The notes below the pieces were generated by a model that was given only the letters and a program-made list of their open reading frames with translations, was not told where the DNA came from and searched no databases. Shown one piece after another: positions 1 through 12,500 of a DNA stretch of 64,000 nucleotides; the stretch's first letter is position 1, and each line of letters begins with the position of its first letter. This DNA comes from Protonemura montana (Eukaryota > Arthropoda > Insecta > Plecoptera > Nemouridae). The position numbers were made by a program, and so were the translations under genes. The DNA lies in NCBI GenBank assembly GCA_947568835.1, contig OX387606.1, positions 19,377,940 through 19,441,939 on the forward strand. The letters are read 5' to 3'.

Positions 1-965
1 ACGTGATGTAGCCTATTGTCCACCCTCAGCTTCGCTACCACGGCCTATTAATTGGTTACCTTATTTAACCATGGACCAGCAACTGGGTCCATTATACGTG
101 TCACTGAAGTCCCAGCGTTGTCTGCAAATATGACGTTCTAGTCTTCTCGGTTTGTGACTGATTCTCAAAATCCAAATGTCAAATAACACGAGGGAACAAG
201 CAAAGATTACCACATCCATATTGAGAATCTTGGTCGGAACTACCTTTATGCAAACCCGCGAAAATTCTGTCTGAGAAAGCGATTGGTGGCTCTACTAATC
301 TAGGCCTAATCTAAACTATCATCAAGGTAAAAAATCAAGGACAAACATAAAAATACTTCGTATCGCGTTTTCTGAATCCGTTTGTTGTTTTCGTTTCAAA
401 ATATTATGGTTAACATTTGCTGATTAATTTAGCTGATTAATCAGTTTCTGCAGTTTAATCATGTGAGCTGAAAATACATAAGCTAAACATTCAACTGAGG
501 AATAAGTAACTGTTTAACCCCACGCCTCTCTCCACCACCTGTAACTTTTTGGCCCCAACTAATGTGGTACCCTACGCGCGCTTATATCTGCACAGGTATG
601 CATATAGTTTACTGGTCTCCTTAACAACCCTGAATCCATAGCTAATAACTTCGACTGGAATCTCAATTAGTAAAATTTCTTATTGTGCAAAGTGGATGAG
701 ACGAAGCGCGTCTGCATACCTACACCGAGAACGACCCGCGCTCAGAACGCGTTCAAAATCCCATCCAAGAAACGAGCACGCTCGTTCTAAACAGGTCACT
801 ATTTTAAATTGTGCGCTGCTGCTGCACACTGCAACAGTGATTTATCGCATACAATTCTTTCTCGCGCAATTTGAAATAATCAAGCATCGGGCTAGTGCAC
901 CCCGAAGCCAGCACCCCTTCTCGACATGACCACCTCCACCGTCAGCCGGGGGTGTGGGGACCCAT
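1..965. other. AT-rich non-coding DNA
   Basis: No open frame here looks like protein. A 10-bp word, GCTGATTAAT, occurs at 419-428 and again at 432-441, and the second copy lies in a perfect 12-bp palindrome CTGATTAATCAG at 433-444. Such TAAT/ATTA pairs suit homeodomain dimers, but this is inference from the motif alone. Confidence 0.6.
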
Positions 966-1151
966 GGATGCTGCTGCTGCGGCGGCGGTGGCGGCTACAG
1001 TGGCTATAGCTTTCTGCTTTACTGGTAGATCTTATCACCGATGAAATATTGGACTTTGCGGTTAAGTCCATTCGAAAGAGATCTTATCATTTCGACCAGA
1101 ACCAACCCCTCTATATTGCCGCCGCTACCGCTGCCGCCGCCGCCGCCGGGG
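966..1151. repeat. Two triplet-repeat patches (GCT/GGC and CCG)
   Basis: An imperfect GCT-then-GGC triplet tract lies at 969-997 and a CCG tract, interrupted by CTA and CTG, at 1118-1151. Both stand out from the AT-rich surroundings. The triplets read as poly-Ala, poly-Gly, poly-Cys or poly-Pro depending on frame, so open frames crossing them are not evidence of a gene. Confidence 0.75.
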
Positions 1152-4100
1152 TTTTGGTCGACCGAAAGTAATGTTCCAAATTTGCAATATCGATATTTTA
1201 TACGTAATCAGACTTGCTCTGGTTTCAATTAACTAGTCTATAGTGGTTTCTATAGTAATTATGATGAGAGTATTAGAGTGTTGGGAGGGTGGCAGCAACC
1301 CTTTCACCCTTGTGCGATTCGCTCTCTGTCTGCCATTAGCCAGCCTGAAATGTGAATCTAAAGCTTTCTACTTAACTATAGGCTCTTCTCATCCGAGATT
1401 AAAGTTAAGTGCTTTATACCTTACTCTGGATGTCACCAAAATTCAGTGCCTACCGTACAGCCAGGGCGTAATGTACAGCCCTTTTTCTAGTTCGTAAATA
1501 TTTATTCGCCAGGGCTTTCTTATATATATATACACAGTACATTCATTAGAAAACTCGCAATTTGTACTGTAAGCAAAGAAAAAAAATGGCCCCCGTTTCG
1601 ATTCGGAAACGCAAGTCATGAAACGCAGACGTCGGTTTGATGTACTTTGGTATAAAATTTTGCCAAGCTGGCCATTGCGGCTGGAGCGAACGACACTACT
1701 TGATTCGTCACGGTTTGACTAAAGACATGCAGCCGGCCAGACGACTGTTTATTTTGTCTTGAATTTGAGGTTTGTTTAGCATTTCTGCGGCATTCTGGAA
1801 AAGCCGTTTCTTATTTCCCCATGAGCATTTGAACCGGCGAGCTTGAAAATGAGTAGCGCTTTTCCTTCCAACGCCACGCCGCAATACAAGGCCTATATAA
1901 GTAAGGAGCAGTTAGGTAATTTCGCTTGATTGGTCTATTGTGTGGCTGTTTTAATGCTCCTGAGCTTTAGCGAGGATGATAGGAATAATTGCCATCAGCA
2001 GGGTTTGCTACAATTTTCATTTGCATAATGGAAGAACAACAATGCATTTTGTATTAGGCATGAAGAGCGCGGAGATTTAATGGGTGAGGGGGTGGATTAA
2101 GAGGCGGGGGAGGGACGAGCAGGGCAGGGGCTCATTACCTAGTCATGACATCAGACCAAGTGGGAAGTATAAATCTACACTCGTATGTTTCCCCAGATTC
2201 CCTTTCATTCCCGAAATATAATTCCTAGGTTATTAGTTTGAAGTGGTTTATGTATAATGTGAAAGGATTGGGTAAATAGGAAGGGATATTTATTCAACTA
2301 TTTAATGAATTGTGCCCTCGGCTAGATTCGAACTGAGTCCCAAAGGCATTGAACAAGCTCCGAGGTAAACATGTTCCTAATTGCCAATTGCCGTATTTAA
2401 ATGATTCTATTGCTTCGCTATAGGTATATAGTGTCATGAACCATTCGAAAATTCTAGACCATCGAGTCGACAGAGAAAAGATTAGCCTCCTTCACGCTCG
2501 TTCCTGCTACCTTTATGAAGGTACTTGAAGCTTACCATGCATTGACTTTCCCGGCGATTAGCAAATTTCAATGCAGCTCCCGTTTTTACCGTCTAGCTAT
2601 TTGCCAAGCTGACTAACGGTAATGAGTTTTTTTTGCTAACATGGTACAAGCACAAAGAGAAGCCTTAATTAAAAGTTAAGCAAACTTGAAACTAACATAA
2701 TAATATTAATAATTACAAACATATTTTCCAAACTTTTAATAATAATTTTTAGCTGCCCCGGACGTTTTTTTTTGCAGTGTTTTGTTTTATAACGAGCTAA
2801 TTATCCAGCCAATTGGTCTTGCTGACAAAAAAAAAAAATTACACAGACACATTTTCCTCTGACGTGCGCAGAGACTTTTATTTTTTTATTTCGCTGACTG
2901 TACATTCGAGTGGCTCATTAATTTTTGGCATATTGTATTTGATCGAATCATGTTTATTTGCCAACTAGTCAATTATATCGCCTACAATGGCTTCTCTCTG
3001 TAGGTAGCTATATATATACACACATAATATACACGAGAAAAGAATAAACCTTCCCGTCCATATTTGCATCCAATATTCCATAACCGTGCTCGCATATATA
3101 GTTAGCCTAATTATCAACTTGTTCAGAATGGCTGGCAGCTATTCAAGCGTATAACAGAAAAAAACAACGACAATAACAACATAGTCAATTAGTAAACAAC
3201 AAACTCAACATTAATTAGCATAAAAGTTTGAAAAAGCGAGCTATGTGTCATGGCCGCCATGCACTTCCATCTTGACTCGCTCAGCCGCCGTGTTGCAAAA
3301 GAAGTCGTTTAATTAATGACTAGCCTTTGATTAGGTCTTACTGGGAGAACTTGAAAAGTTTCACTTCTAGTGCTTTTATCAAGAATATCGTGTAATTACG
3401 TTGTTAGCTAGCGATAAAAGCGATAAAGTTAGAAAAAGTAAAATTGGAAACACAGTGTTCGTTCCAGGCGTGCAAAGAGCAAAACACTGCCATCACCATC
3501 TTCAATTACCTCTCTGCGTAAATTCTAGTACCCATACACGAGCAATTAAAATTACAATTTGCAACAAACATAACGATATGTTAATAAAATTTGAAGCAGT
3601 TTGAAACTAATGGTTCTACCGCGACTTATCCCTGGAACCCAAGCGAAGAATTATACCAAAATGTTTAACAAAAACATTTATACCATACGCTTCTCCTATC
3701 CAAATCCAAACAAATTAAACATCAGGAATTCTGTATCTAAATATGACCTACTATATCTGTAAAAAAAGTGACAATTTTTCCTTTAAAACCTAACCAAAAC
3801 CAGAATCCCTAGCATACACGCAGCTGGGAGTAATTTGCCTAAGATTGTGCGATATTACATTCTTGTGTACCTAACAGGCAGCCAGCTAATTAGCCATCCC
3901 TCCCGACCCCCGCTCCACACCAGCTACCGTGCTCACCGTCGACCTCTTGAGTCCCTAAACTCGTGCAATACTACCTTTAATTGGAAGCGTGGTGTATCCA
4001 GCGTGTAAGTAGATGAACCCTCACATGCTGCTGTTTAGCCCTTACTTCGAAACACAATTCGAAAGCTTCGGTCTGTTAATTAACGTTGACTCCAAGCTAG

Positions 4101-4398
4101 CTCACATGCAAGAAACTTTGCTCTTGCCGGAGAAACCACCGCCAATTTGAGGATATTAATTTTTTCATTCCTGACAGGTAACAAAGGCATTTTCAATAAT
4201 GTTCTTCAAATTTCCTAATTATTTCCACAACATGTGAAGGTAGGTATTCCAAATTTCGACTGGTTACATTCACGAAGTTTTCAAATTTGGGAACTTTTTA
4301 AAAATAATATTACCAAAAGTAAACAATTGTATCTAAACGAAGGCTAAAATGGCTGGCTGTTTACTGGAGGTTGGCTGGGCTGCTTAATTTTTCTTCGC
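1152..4398. other. AT-rich non-coding DNA
   Basis: I see no gene. The stretch holds a short (TA)n run at 1520-1533, a G-rich patch at about 2083-2131 on the plus strand, several T and A homopolymers between 2620 and 2890, and scattered TTAATTA words. The tRNA-like piece at 2313-2366 is listed separately. Confidence 0.6.
2313..2366 (-). repeat. Possible tRNA-like (SINE-type) remnant
   Basis: On the minus strand there is a B-box-like GTTCGAATC (plus-strand 2325-2333), followed by GCCGAGGGCA. CCTCGG at 2316-2321 and CCGAGG at 2360-2365 could pair around it. A proper anticodon arm and a paired T stem are missing, so it is not a functional tRNA gene. The overall look recalls tRNA-derived SINE heads in invertebrates. 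A single B box can arise by chance. Confidence 0.25.
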
Positions 4399-4430
4399 AG
4401 CCCTGTAGCCCTGTAGCCCTGTAGCCCTGT
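4399..4430 (+). repeat. Short tandem repeat, 8-bp unit AGCCCTGT x4
   Basis: Four perfect copies of AGCCCTGT run head to tail and are followed by AACCC. It resembles neither a known telomere repeat nor, beyond the CCCTGTAG word, the mature miR-10 sequence. Confidence 0.9.
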
Positions 4431-4639
4431 AACCCATGCTATGATCAAGGCTCATTTCAAGCCCATGGGAACTCAGGTGGTCTTCCGCTGTTACCCACCA
4501 CCGAGGCTTAGTTTTCGAGTCAAGAATTTGCTAAAAATCTGACGAATTTTTCTTGAACTGCAGAACATTATACTTACAGAACACCACCGAGGGTAATTTA
4601 GGTAAAGCCAACCACCTTCTTATGTTAAATTTTAATTTG

Positions 4640-5640
4640 ATTAAGAAAAAAATTAAACTCTAGTGGCGGCCATGTTGATTAAATTGAGCCAATAGAAAAG
4701 CTTGAAAAAGTCTAATGAAATGTCAAGGGGGAGTGTGATTAATTGCGAGCTGTATGGGAGTGCGACGAGGATGGCACGACAGGCACAACAATGAGACGGA
4801 GAGAGAAGATCGATGTGATTAAACGGGCATACAATTACATTGCTCCAGTTAGATCTACTAATCTGTTGGAAAACATAAGATAAGGGAAGTTGCAAATTAG
4901 ACACCAAGACGTAGTAATTACATTTTACGTGGATTATTAAAAACGACAAATGATTAATAATCCGTGCCCAAGGAACTTTTCGTATGGTTGCCATCTTTTT
5001 CTATTATTAACAAATTAATTAAAACTACACATTAATTAAACGAGGATTACCAAATTTTCTTCCTATAACAATTACCATAATAATTAAGTTTCCATGCATT
5101 GGATGATAGGCAAAATCATTTGCATCCGAAAGCAGAAAATGTCTTAGATATATCTCGGTACCAGCCAGAAAATGCAATGTCGCGAAACAAGCTTGACAAT
5201 TTGCTAGATAACAGCGCGGGAATAGCAAACGCATATCATTTGTGTAGCGAAATGTCGCCAGCGAGACGGACGCCAAAAATGTTAATTTAAAGATATTAAT
5301 GATGGGATGTTAATTAATTTTCACGCTTTTATCAAACGAACTTTTCTGCAAGACACAATCATAAACGCCACTCAAGTTAATGTACGAATAGCGAGCTACA
5401 AAACACACGTTTCTTCGATAAGAGAGAAAAAAAAACAAATGTATTTCACAGTGTTAATTAGTTATTTTTATCATTTAATTAGTGAAATTGTATTAACTTT
5501 TTATGGCACTCGTTTTACGGGAATGGCATTCAGATATTGGAAATATGTCTCTGTGAACGCAGCTCAAGGAAGGATACATCAAGTTTCTTGGTCGGTTTCT
5601 TTGCTGCCCCATGATTGCACGGGCAAGACGTGATTTAATT
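4640..5640. other. TAATTA-dense AT-rich block
   Basis: This kilobase is crowded with TTAATTA and ATTAAT words, notably at 4990-5045, 5280-5325 and 5455-5485. Several long open frames overlap on opposite strands (4653-4994 minus, 5025-5276 minus, 5307-5633 plus). Their predicted proteins have no recognisable domain and overlap head-on, so I read them as chance. The density of homeodomain-type cores would suit an enhancer or conserved non-coding element, which is inference only. Confidence 0.4.
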
Positions 5641-5649
5641 CGTAAGCCA

Positions 5650-5751
5650 GGGGGGGGGGGGAGGACGAGGGCGCCCTGTTCGGGGTGCGAACCACCACCA
5701 CTCGGTGTGCGACCTAGTGTGAACTAAAGGGTGGGGGGAGGGGGGGATAGA
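5650..5751 (+). repeat. G-rich patch with G12 run
   Basis: A 12-G homopolymer at 5650-5661 is followed by more G runs around 5729-5747. The intervening bases are GC-rich (GAGGACGAGGGCGCC). The plus strand could form G-quadruplexes. Confidence 0.85.
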
Positions 5752-6409
5752 AAAAACAAAAAAGAACCTCGGGGCTTTTCAATAACGCACCCCGGAGCCG
5801 AAATAAGAAAATTAAACGTGTAAATCTTGGAACTAAGGTGAACACGAACAAGGGTAGAAACTAAAACAGAAAACTACCCCTTTTATGCCGACAAACAAAG
5901 CGTGCTCGCTAGGGGTGTGAAAACACATTCACCGCGTTATTGGAAACGTGTTAATGCTGCGCTGATGCCATTTAGTTGTTATATTTGCTTGACTCGTATC
6001 TTTATCTCGTTCTGGAAGCAAATAAATTCTTTTAAATGAGATACGCACGCTGATGTTGCGAAACAAAAACCAGTAGCTATACACTTTCAATCGGAGTGCA
6101 AAGTTCAAAATATATTTCCACAAGTTTCCAGTCACTTTTTTAAGACCCTTGTCGCACATATACGCTACAACTGTTGGTTTAACAGACTTTTTTTGTTTTT
6201 TTCATTAAATTCGTTTAGATTGGTTCCTGCTAATCTTTCCCCCATCGTCTCGTCGGCGGCCCAAATTCAACCCCCCTCCCGCGGCCCTTTCCCTATCCAG
6301 TCCTCTCCACATAACACAGGGGGTGTGTAATCAAACACTGGGTTACAGGTTACACCCCTTCCACTTCGCACGTCTCCCTGCTATCCCCTTTACTGCCTTT
6401 TACTACACG

Positions 6410-6436
6410 CACTCACACACACACACATACACACAC
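6410..6436 (+). repeat. CA microsatellite
   Basis: Imperfect (CA)n with one TA interruption, flanked by pyrimidine-rich DNA. Confidence 0.9.
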
Positions 6437-7009
6437 CCTCTCTCTGCGGAGAACTTAAACAATTTAACTTTAAGGCAACTTGATTAGTACTTGATGTAAA
6501 GCACTGACCCCTTCACACTTCGCTGCCCACCACACGTTGTCCGCCATACAGTCGTGGGCAAAATTTGTGTCTCGCGTTCGCCGGGCAAGATTTGTTGTCG
6601 CAATTCGATTGCTGAAATCTAATAAGTTTTGATACGCTCTCGTCAAACACGTTGTAACTACGGCGTTATATGATGAAATGTTTCACTTATAAAATCACCC
6701 GAAGCCCGGAGGCACATTTATCAAATATGCATATCTGATTTAAAAACAAAATCATCGTGTGTTTACACAATTTTATACCGGAACCTATTTTGAGAATGAA
6801 GTTATTTGGGATCATTTACCACGTTTCACGTAGCTATTATGCGATACAATACCGAGAGCACTCGCTTTTAGTCAATGTGCCCCACTCTTCATTGCTCTGC
6901 ACTTCTGATCGATTACTCTCATTGAAGTAACGAGACCAATAAATGAAACAACCGAGGAAACAATTTACCAGAATTGCCAGTGACCTTGGGATCAAAAAAC
7001 TAAGTTTAG

Positions 7010-7110
7010 ATGCTCAACGCTAGTGCTAATGTAGTGTTAAGTGCTAATGGCTAAATCAAAGCTAAGGCTAAGGCTAAAACTAGTGCTTAGGCTAAATCAA
7101 GAACATGAGT
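7010..7110 (+). repeat. Degenerate GCTAA/AAGGCT repeat
   Basis: Variants of GCTAA, GCTAAG, GCTAAT and GCTTAGGCTAAATCAA recur about eight times in 100 bp, including two clean AAGGCT units. It looks like an old, decayed tandem array. The 65-residue Lys/Leu/Arg-rich open frame over it is explained by the repeat. Confidence 0.7.
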
Positions 7111-7693
7111 CTAAAAACCATCATGCTCAACGTTATTCAAATCCGAATAAAAAACTTAGTCCCGAACACCGGATTGGGAAGTGGTGGTCCTATATTCCTG
7201 TCTGCCGCTCTGAAACCGCTTTGGTAGCACAACGCTAAGCTTTTGAACGCCGTCAGTTTGGTGGCGTGCTTCGACAAGCGGACTTGCCAACTGTTTCTAT
7301 TGCCATGCGATTCATTTTGCGTTTAAACGTCAAGTCAGATCAAACAAAGGTGCGCAACTGGGTTGATCAAACATCGCATGCGGATTTATGACATTTTACA
7401 GCATTTCACATTGTATGCCAAACAAAAATCACAACGCTTTCGCGAGCACGATTAGGCGTTTATTTTTTTGTAAACTCTACGTCGGTTTTCGTGACGAGGC
7501 AAATGTTCAAAACATTCGCGTAGGCTGTTGTAATAATTTGACATTTCTGCCTTATCACACGGTGCGAAAAACAGAGGAAGCGTTGATTTAATCTGTTTGT
7601 GTTTTTGACTGTAACACTGTTTGGGGTCCAGATGGCCGTTCAACAGTGCACACAGCAGGCCATCTCATTATAATCGGGAATGTCATCAAAATG

Positions 7694-7716
7694 TTTTTTT
7701 TTTTTTTTTTTTTTTT
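7694..7716 (+). repeat. Poly-T run (23 nt)
   Basis: An uninterrupted T homopolymer. It could be the A tail of an old minus-strand retroposon, but no body was recognised next to it. Confidence 0.9.
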
Positions 7717-8509
7717 AGGAAAACACACTAACAAAGTGTAAATACTAACATTAGGTATACGTTTGTCCGTGAATCGTCTAATAGCGATATTGATAATAAT
7801 TTCACTCAAAAAACTGACCTCACCGTTTAACTGAAACTAATAGAAGATTTTGTGTAATACAATTCAAGCTTTGATATATAGTGCCAGCATGCCAGTAGCC
7901 TAGAAACGTTTCTTTTCCGCGATCTCTTTCCCTTGGCCTTTATATAAAATACTATCTTTCTATGGTTCATGAAGAGAAATGTGTGTGGCTTACGAGAATG
8001 GTGCAGTAACTTCTCGGAATATCTGATTCTGTGTCTTGAAAAGTGGCCAGAGTTTTATCTAGTGTTATGCTAAGGATCAAAAATCCGCGGCTCAATTTTA
8101 TTGCAATTGATGGGCGTTACATGGCGTGCCAGAGAATAGGTTCGCGTCAAAATACCGCCGCCAAAGTCGTATCCCAAACACCCCTAACAGCCCCGCGGTA
8201 TGTCGTTCATTATCTGCACTTTTCTGTCAAGAGTTTCTGGGCTCGGTGCCTTGCTTTCTTTAATCACCGTGGTCAGTCTTGAAACAAATTCAAGGCTCAT
8301 ATCTAATTCGGCTTCTCTAAAAAAGGGATAGGGTTAAAAAAATTCCTGGAAGTTTAAGAAGGGTAGAGTTTAACTTGAGGTTTATCCTAATTTTACCCTT
8401 TAGTAAATGAAGACCACAGGATTAGCAATAGGCGAATCTTACCCTTGATGAGAGAACCAAAGAAATAAAATTAAAAACTTAAAAGAGATTAAAGCTTATT
8501 TCAAGAATA

Positions 8510-8539
8510 AGCTTAAAACTTGGCTCCTCCGCCATGTCA
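8510..8539 (+). repeat. Dispersed word, copy A (TGGCTCCTCC)
   Basis: The 30 bases share 26 with 22420-22449; the first 21 differ at one position. A hairpin stem (8492-8514) overlaps its start. With the related copies at 22 kb this suggests a short interspersed repeat or a recurring binding site. Confidence 0.5.
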
Positions 8540-9378
8540 CCGCGTATTTGAAAACGAGCATACCGAAATCGGGCAGCACCCTAAAATTGAAAGCCACAAG
8601 GGTGAAAGTCTCTCCGGGTACACCACCAACATCCTTGCACACGTGCATTATCTGCTATCTGTGGCACATTGTGGCTATGGCGTCGTGACCAGATACCCAG
8701 TCTGCCCCAGAGATTTCATCTGCCACCTACGTGTGTGTGTGTATGTAGCATAGCACCCACAAATATCACCTAATCTTTCCTACAGCCATTGCTGCAGAGT
8801 CGATGGGTATTGCCACGGCCATCCAGTATGTTTCAATAAGCCCCCTGGATTACCATAATTCACGGCAATGGTTTGTCACACGTTTCCATGGCTGGGTGCA
8901 AAAAACATTGGTTTTCCATCGACTGACGTGACTGGCAGACGTGACGGTTGTCGAATGTTTCAAAATCGGACAGGAAAATGTTTCCATAAATTAAATTTTA
9001 GAATTTGAAATGAGTTGTGAAATCGTTTCGTGATTTCGTATTCGTTTTTTCGCCATTTGAGTTAATTTCCAGGTTTCCTCTGACGCCAGGCACTTAAAAT
9101 TTACTTTTCAAATATCAGTGTCAAAACTAAACTATACGTTTAGCTCCTTAAGCTACGATATGAAATCCATGATAGGCAGAGTTAATTTAATTTCGCATAG
9201 CATAGCATAAATACTTACAACATTGCTGTCAGAGAGTTAAGCAAACAGTTTGATAAGGGCACATGGCCGGCTTAGATCCTCACGCGCAAGCACGAGATCC
9301 GTTGGGCAAATTGTACTTAATTAATATTCGTCTTACAGTTCCTGACACTGGGCGAGCAGGGAATTTAAGTTAAGCTGA

Positions 9379-9507
9379 CAAAGACGTGTGTTATGACGTC
9401 ACGTCTTTGGGGATGTTGCAGCTCGAGTATAGTAGTGTGTGGCTTTTCTTGGATAGTTCGAAGTGAGTTTCGACATTGACATGCACCGAAAGGGTTGCTG
9501 CGTGCAG
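9379..9507 (+). promoter_or_regulatory. Candidate promoter and mini first exon (CRE in inverted repeat, then ATG...GTAAGT)
   Basis: CAAAGACGTG (9379-9388) and CACGTCTTTG (9400-9409) form a perfect 10-bp inverted repeat. It overlaps a perfect cAMP response element, TGACGTCA, at 9394-9401, the known palindrome bound by CREB/ATF bZIP proteins. About 70 bases downstream an ATG at 9481 opens nine codons (MHRKGCCVQ) that end exactly at CAG|GTAAGT, a consensus 5' splice donor at 9507/9508. Together this looks like a promoter with a short coding first exon. No initiator, TATA box or downstream partner exon could be tied to it, and each part could occur by chance. Confidence 0.25.
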
Positions 9508-12500
9508 GTAAGTGGAACTTAAACGTGCACATCAGAGGGTACGTCAAGTTGCATTAGGTTAGTTGGTGTTTATGATGCTGAGAGGATAAGAAACACCGGC
9601 GTTGTTGCGGATGATTTGCAAGTAATGTGCCAAAGAAGGCTTTTTAGCGTATGGGATGCCATATATGTGTTATAATAATTATTAGAAATGGTCGCTTGAA
9701 ATTAAAAATTGTCTACATTTAATAAGAATATTACTTTTTTGACAACCAGAAAGCGAGTAGCTTTTATTTCTTCACCGTATATGCTTTTAAGTTTATTACC
9801 TTTCAAAGCGATGTGTAATACATGAAAAATCCTAGTAAAAATCCAAGTAAATGTAGCAATACAACATAGCTTTCTTGCTGTTTCCTATAGATATATAGAG
9901 AGAAACACGAACCGCCAACTCTAAGAAGCAGTCTATTTTCTTTTCCATTTATTTAATGGGTATCTCAATTTGAACTTTGTATGGACCACACTTTGTCAAG
10001 ATAAAACGCAGGAGATTTTTCATAACACTAAGAAGCAATGTCTTATATAGGAACGACCACTACCACCAGCAGCAGCAGTCTCGAGCCGAGCGATGCTCGA
10101 TGGATTTTGTTTCAAAAGTATAACAGAAAGCCATTGAAAGGTCAGAGCAAAGTTTCCCGCGAACCGGCCAGTGATGGATAGCCTCTACTTTATCAGATTG
10201 AAGAGATACTGGAGTGGCTTTAATTGATGTGGCTGTATTTGAGACAACGGGTGAATTATAACCGAAACTTATCATCATAAAAAGTTACATGCCACATACA
10301 AAGCGACCAAACAATTAGCTACCGAACATCACATTAAACATATTGCTCAATTAGTGATCTCTTAATCGAATCCCAAAAAAATGACAAGCCATGCATACAA
10401 AACAATTTCACCACATTGCGTCGCGAGAGCAAATGTTTTTGCAACTACCGCGTCGCGATGGTCCATCTCTTAAAAGCATCCCTATACTCATCTCCTCGAA
10501 GACAAATTAGCATTGGGAGTTGGCTTCGCCCCCCGCGGGGATAAACTGGCCATGGCTGCGCTGGCAGCGCTGGCAGCGCCTATCTCCCCCTAGACCGGCG
10601 CTCGGTCACCGGTCTCCTATACATCACCCCCGCCCGGCCCGGCCACCGCGCCTTCCACCACACCGCACAGGCCCCGGCTTTTACTGGTATTAACCAAATG
10701 TAGCCACAACTCTTCCATATACATGGCCGCGTGTCCAGATGGAAATGCTCGGCCTTTGCCAAATACTCGAGGGCTGCGGTGGAGACGTGAGGGCAAACGC
10801 CGTGCCGCCAGGCTGACCAAAGGGCAAAGATTGATGGCCTTGCGATGGGAAACTGACCTTGATTGCTTGGATCAGGAATGTAGATAGCTATTCTGTTGTA
10901 AAAATCTTAATGAGGAAACGGATATTAGAATTTACCTTTACCTACCACGACCACAGGGTATGATTGGTCCAAAATAGCAAAGTTTTTCCGGAAGGAGATG
11001 CGAGCTTTCTTCCAACACTCGCTCTGTATCAGACTATAGTTATTATGGTTTTTATGTCACGTTTACGTCATTAAACTGGGAAACATTTTCACAATAACCG
11101 TTTCCAATTACGTTTTAAAATGGCAAGTGTTCGCTTTTCTTTATGGCTGTCATACGTTTGTGCCAGTAAATTTCACTCGACGTAACCATTGTTTGGCATT
11201 GTAGCCATTCACCCATACAAATTTCACCGCAAGTTTTGCACTTCTAGCTTCTTAGTTTAACCAAAACCCCTAAAAATACTAACCAAAAACTCAAAATATC
11301 TTATTCTTATCTTTGCCAAAATAAAGTATCCAACGGAATCGGCACCACGTCACGACCACTTGGGCCATAACGTCTGATTTAGGTCTATCAAAAGCGGCCG
11401 TTCAAAGTGAGAGTTGTTGTGGCCGCGTCACATAAAGATGATGGAAAGCTGGATATTATCACAGTTCAGTGGTAAAGTAGCTTTGTCGCCATTACTGCAC
11501 CCGGGAACGTTCTCTGCGCGGCGCATTATATAGAGCTGCGGTATTATTATGGCGCGGAGGGCCTACCTTATCATGTTTCGCAACAACAACAAAGATTTGT
11601 GTGTGAGCGTGGATTGGGTAAAAAGGTTTGCGCCGCGGCAATACGGGAAATGCGAGTCAAGTGGGAAATCCACACACCGTTGCAGAGCATTTCCTGAGAA
11701 AAGTGAGTGCACTAGGTAAACCACGCGACTTTATGCTTGTAACTATCCTACCAACTAGCGAGATATCGTTACCAAATTGAGCTAATTTGTACGTTGTTAT
11801 TAATTTCTGTCTATTTTTCTGTAATTACTGTCAGGATAATTATTGCATGGTTGAACTTCTCCTAACATTTTAAGCAGCTAATGATACATTGAACCTAGAA
11901 AAATAAAAGATCGACGTGTCAAACTAGAAGTAAACAACGTAAAAATTGTTTCTTTGGTAAATTTTCCTTTTGTGCATTTCTCATTAACGGCGAGGCTTTC
12001 GTTGCCATTTCGCGATAAGATTAATTTATTGTGGTAGTTTTGTCATCATCTGTACGTCCTCGTTTCTATCCACTGTCTTGAGCAATGTTTAAACTCTTCC
12101 CTAGGGATGAAATGGGATGAACTTTGCGGTCTTGTTAGTAGATGTCGATGTTTTTCTTGTCGATCTGGATTTTGTTGAAAGGATTTGGTGGCGAACGAGC
12201 TCGGCAGTTGAGTGGCTATGCAGGGATGGGAACCGGGGGATGGGACGAGCCTCTTAACGGAACAGTTAAAATGATAATCGTCCCTTAAATTTCTGCAGAC
12301 AAGTGCGAGAGAGCAAGGCAGAGAAAGAGAAGACGATAAGCACCTTGGCAACATAACAGGGGAATAAATGGTGGGACAGAATTTTCTTTCCTTCTAGGCG
12401 TATCAAATGAGCAAGTCAAGCTATTTTGATTTAGAACATAAAGCTTGTTGGCCTAGATGAAAAGTCTCATTGAATTGTATTGGAGCGAGGAAAAAAACGT

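Larger units (their letters stand above)
5752..9378. other. Non-coding DNA with simple repeats
   Basis: No recognisable gene. It contains a CA microsatellite, a degenerate GCTAA repeat, a T23 run, a 9-bp-stem hairpin at 8492-8514 (AAGCTTATT and AATAAGCTT around a 5-nt loop) and one copy of a short dispersed word at 8510-8539. Confidence 0.6.

Noticed and set aside
4399..4440. miR-10-like word CCCTGTAG
   Set aside because: It is an 8-bp tandem repeat and does not continue as the mature miR-10 sequence; no precursor hairpin.
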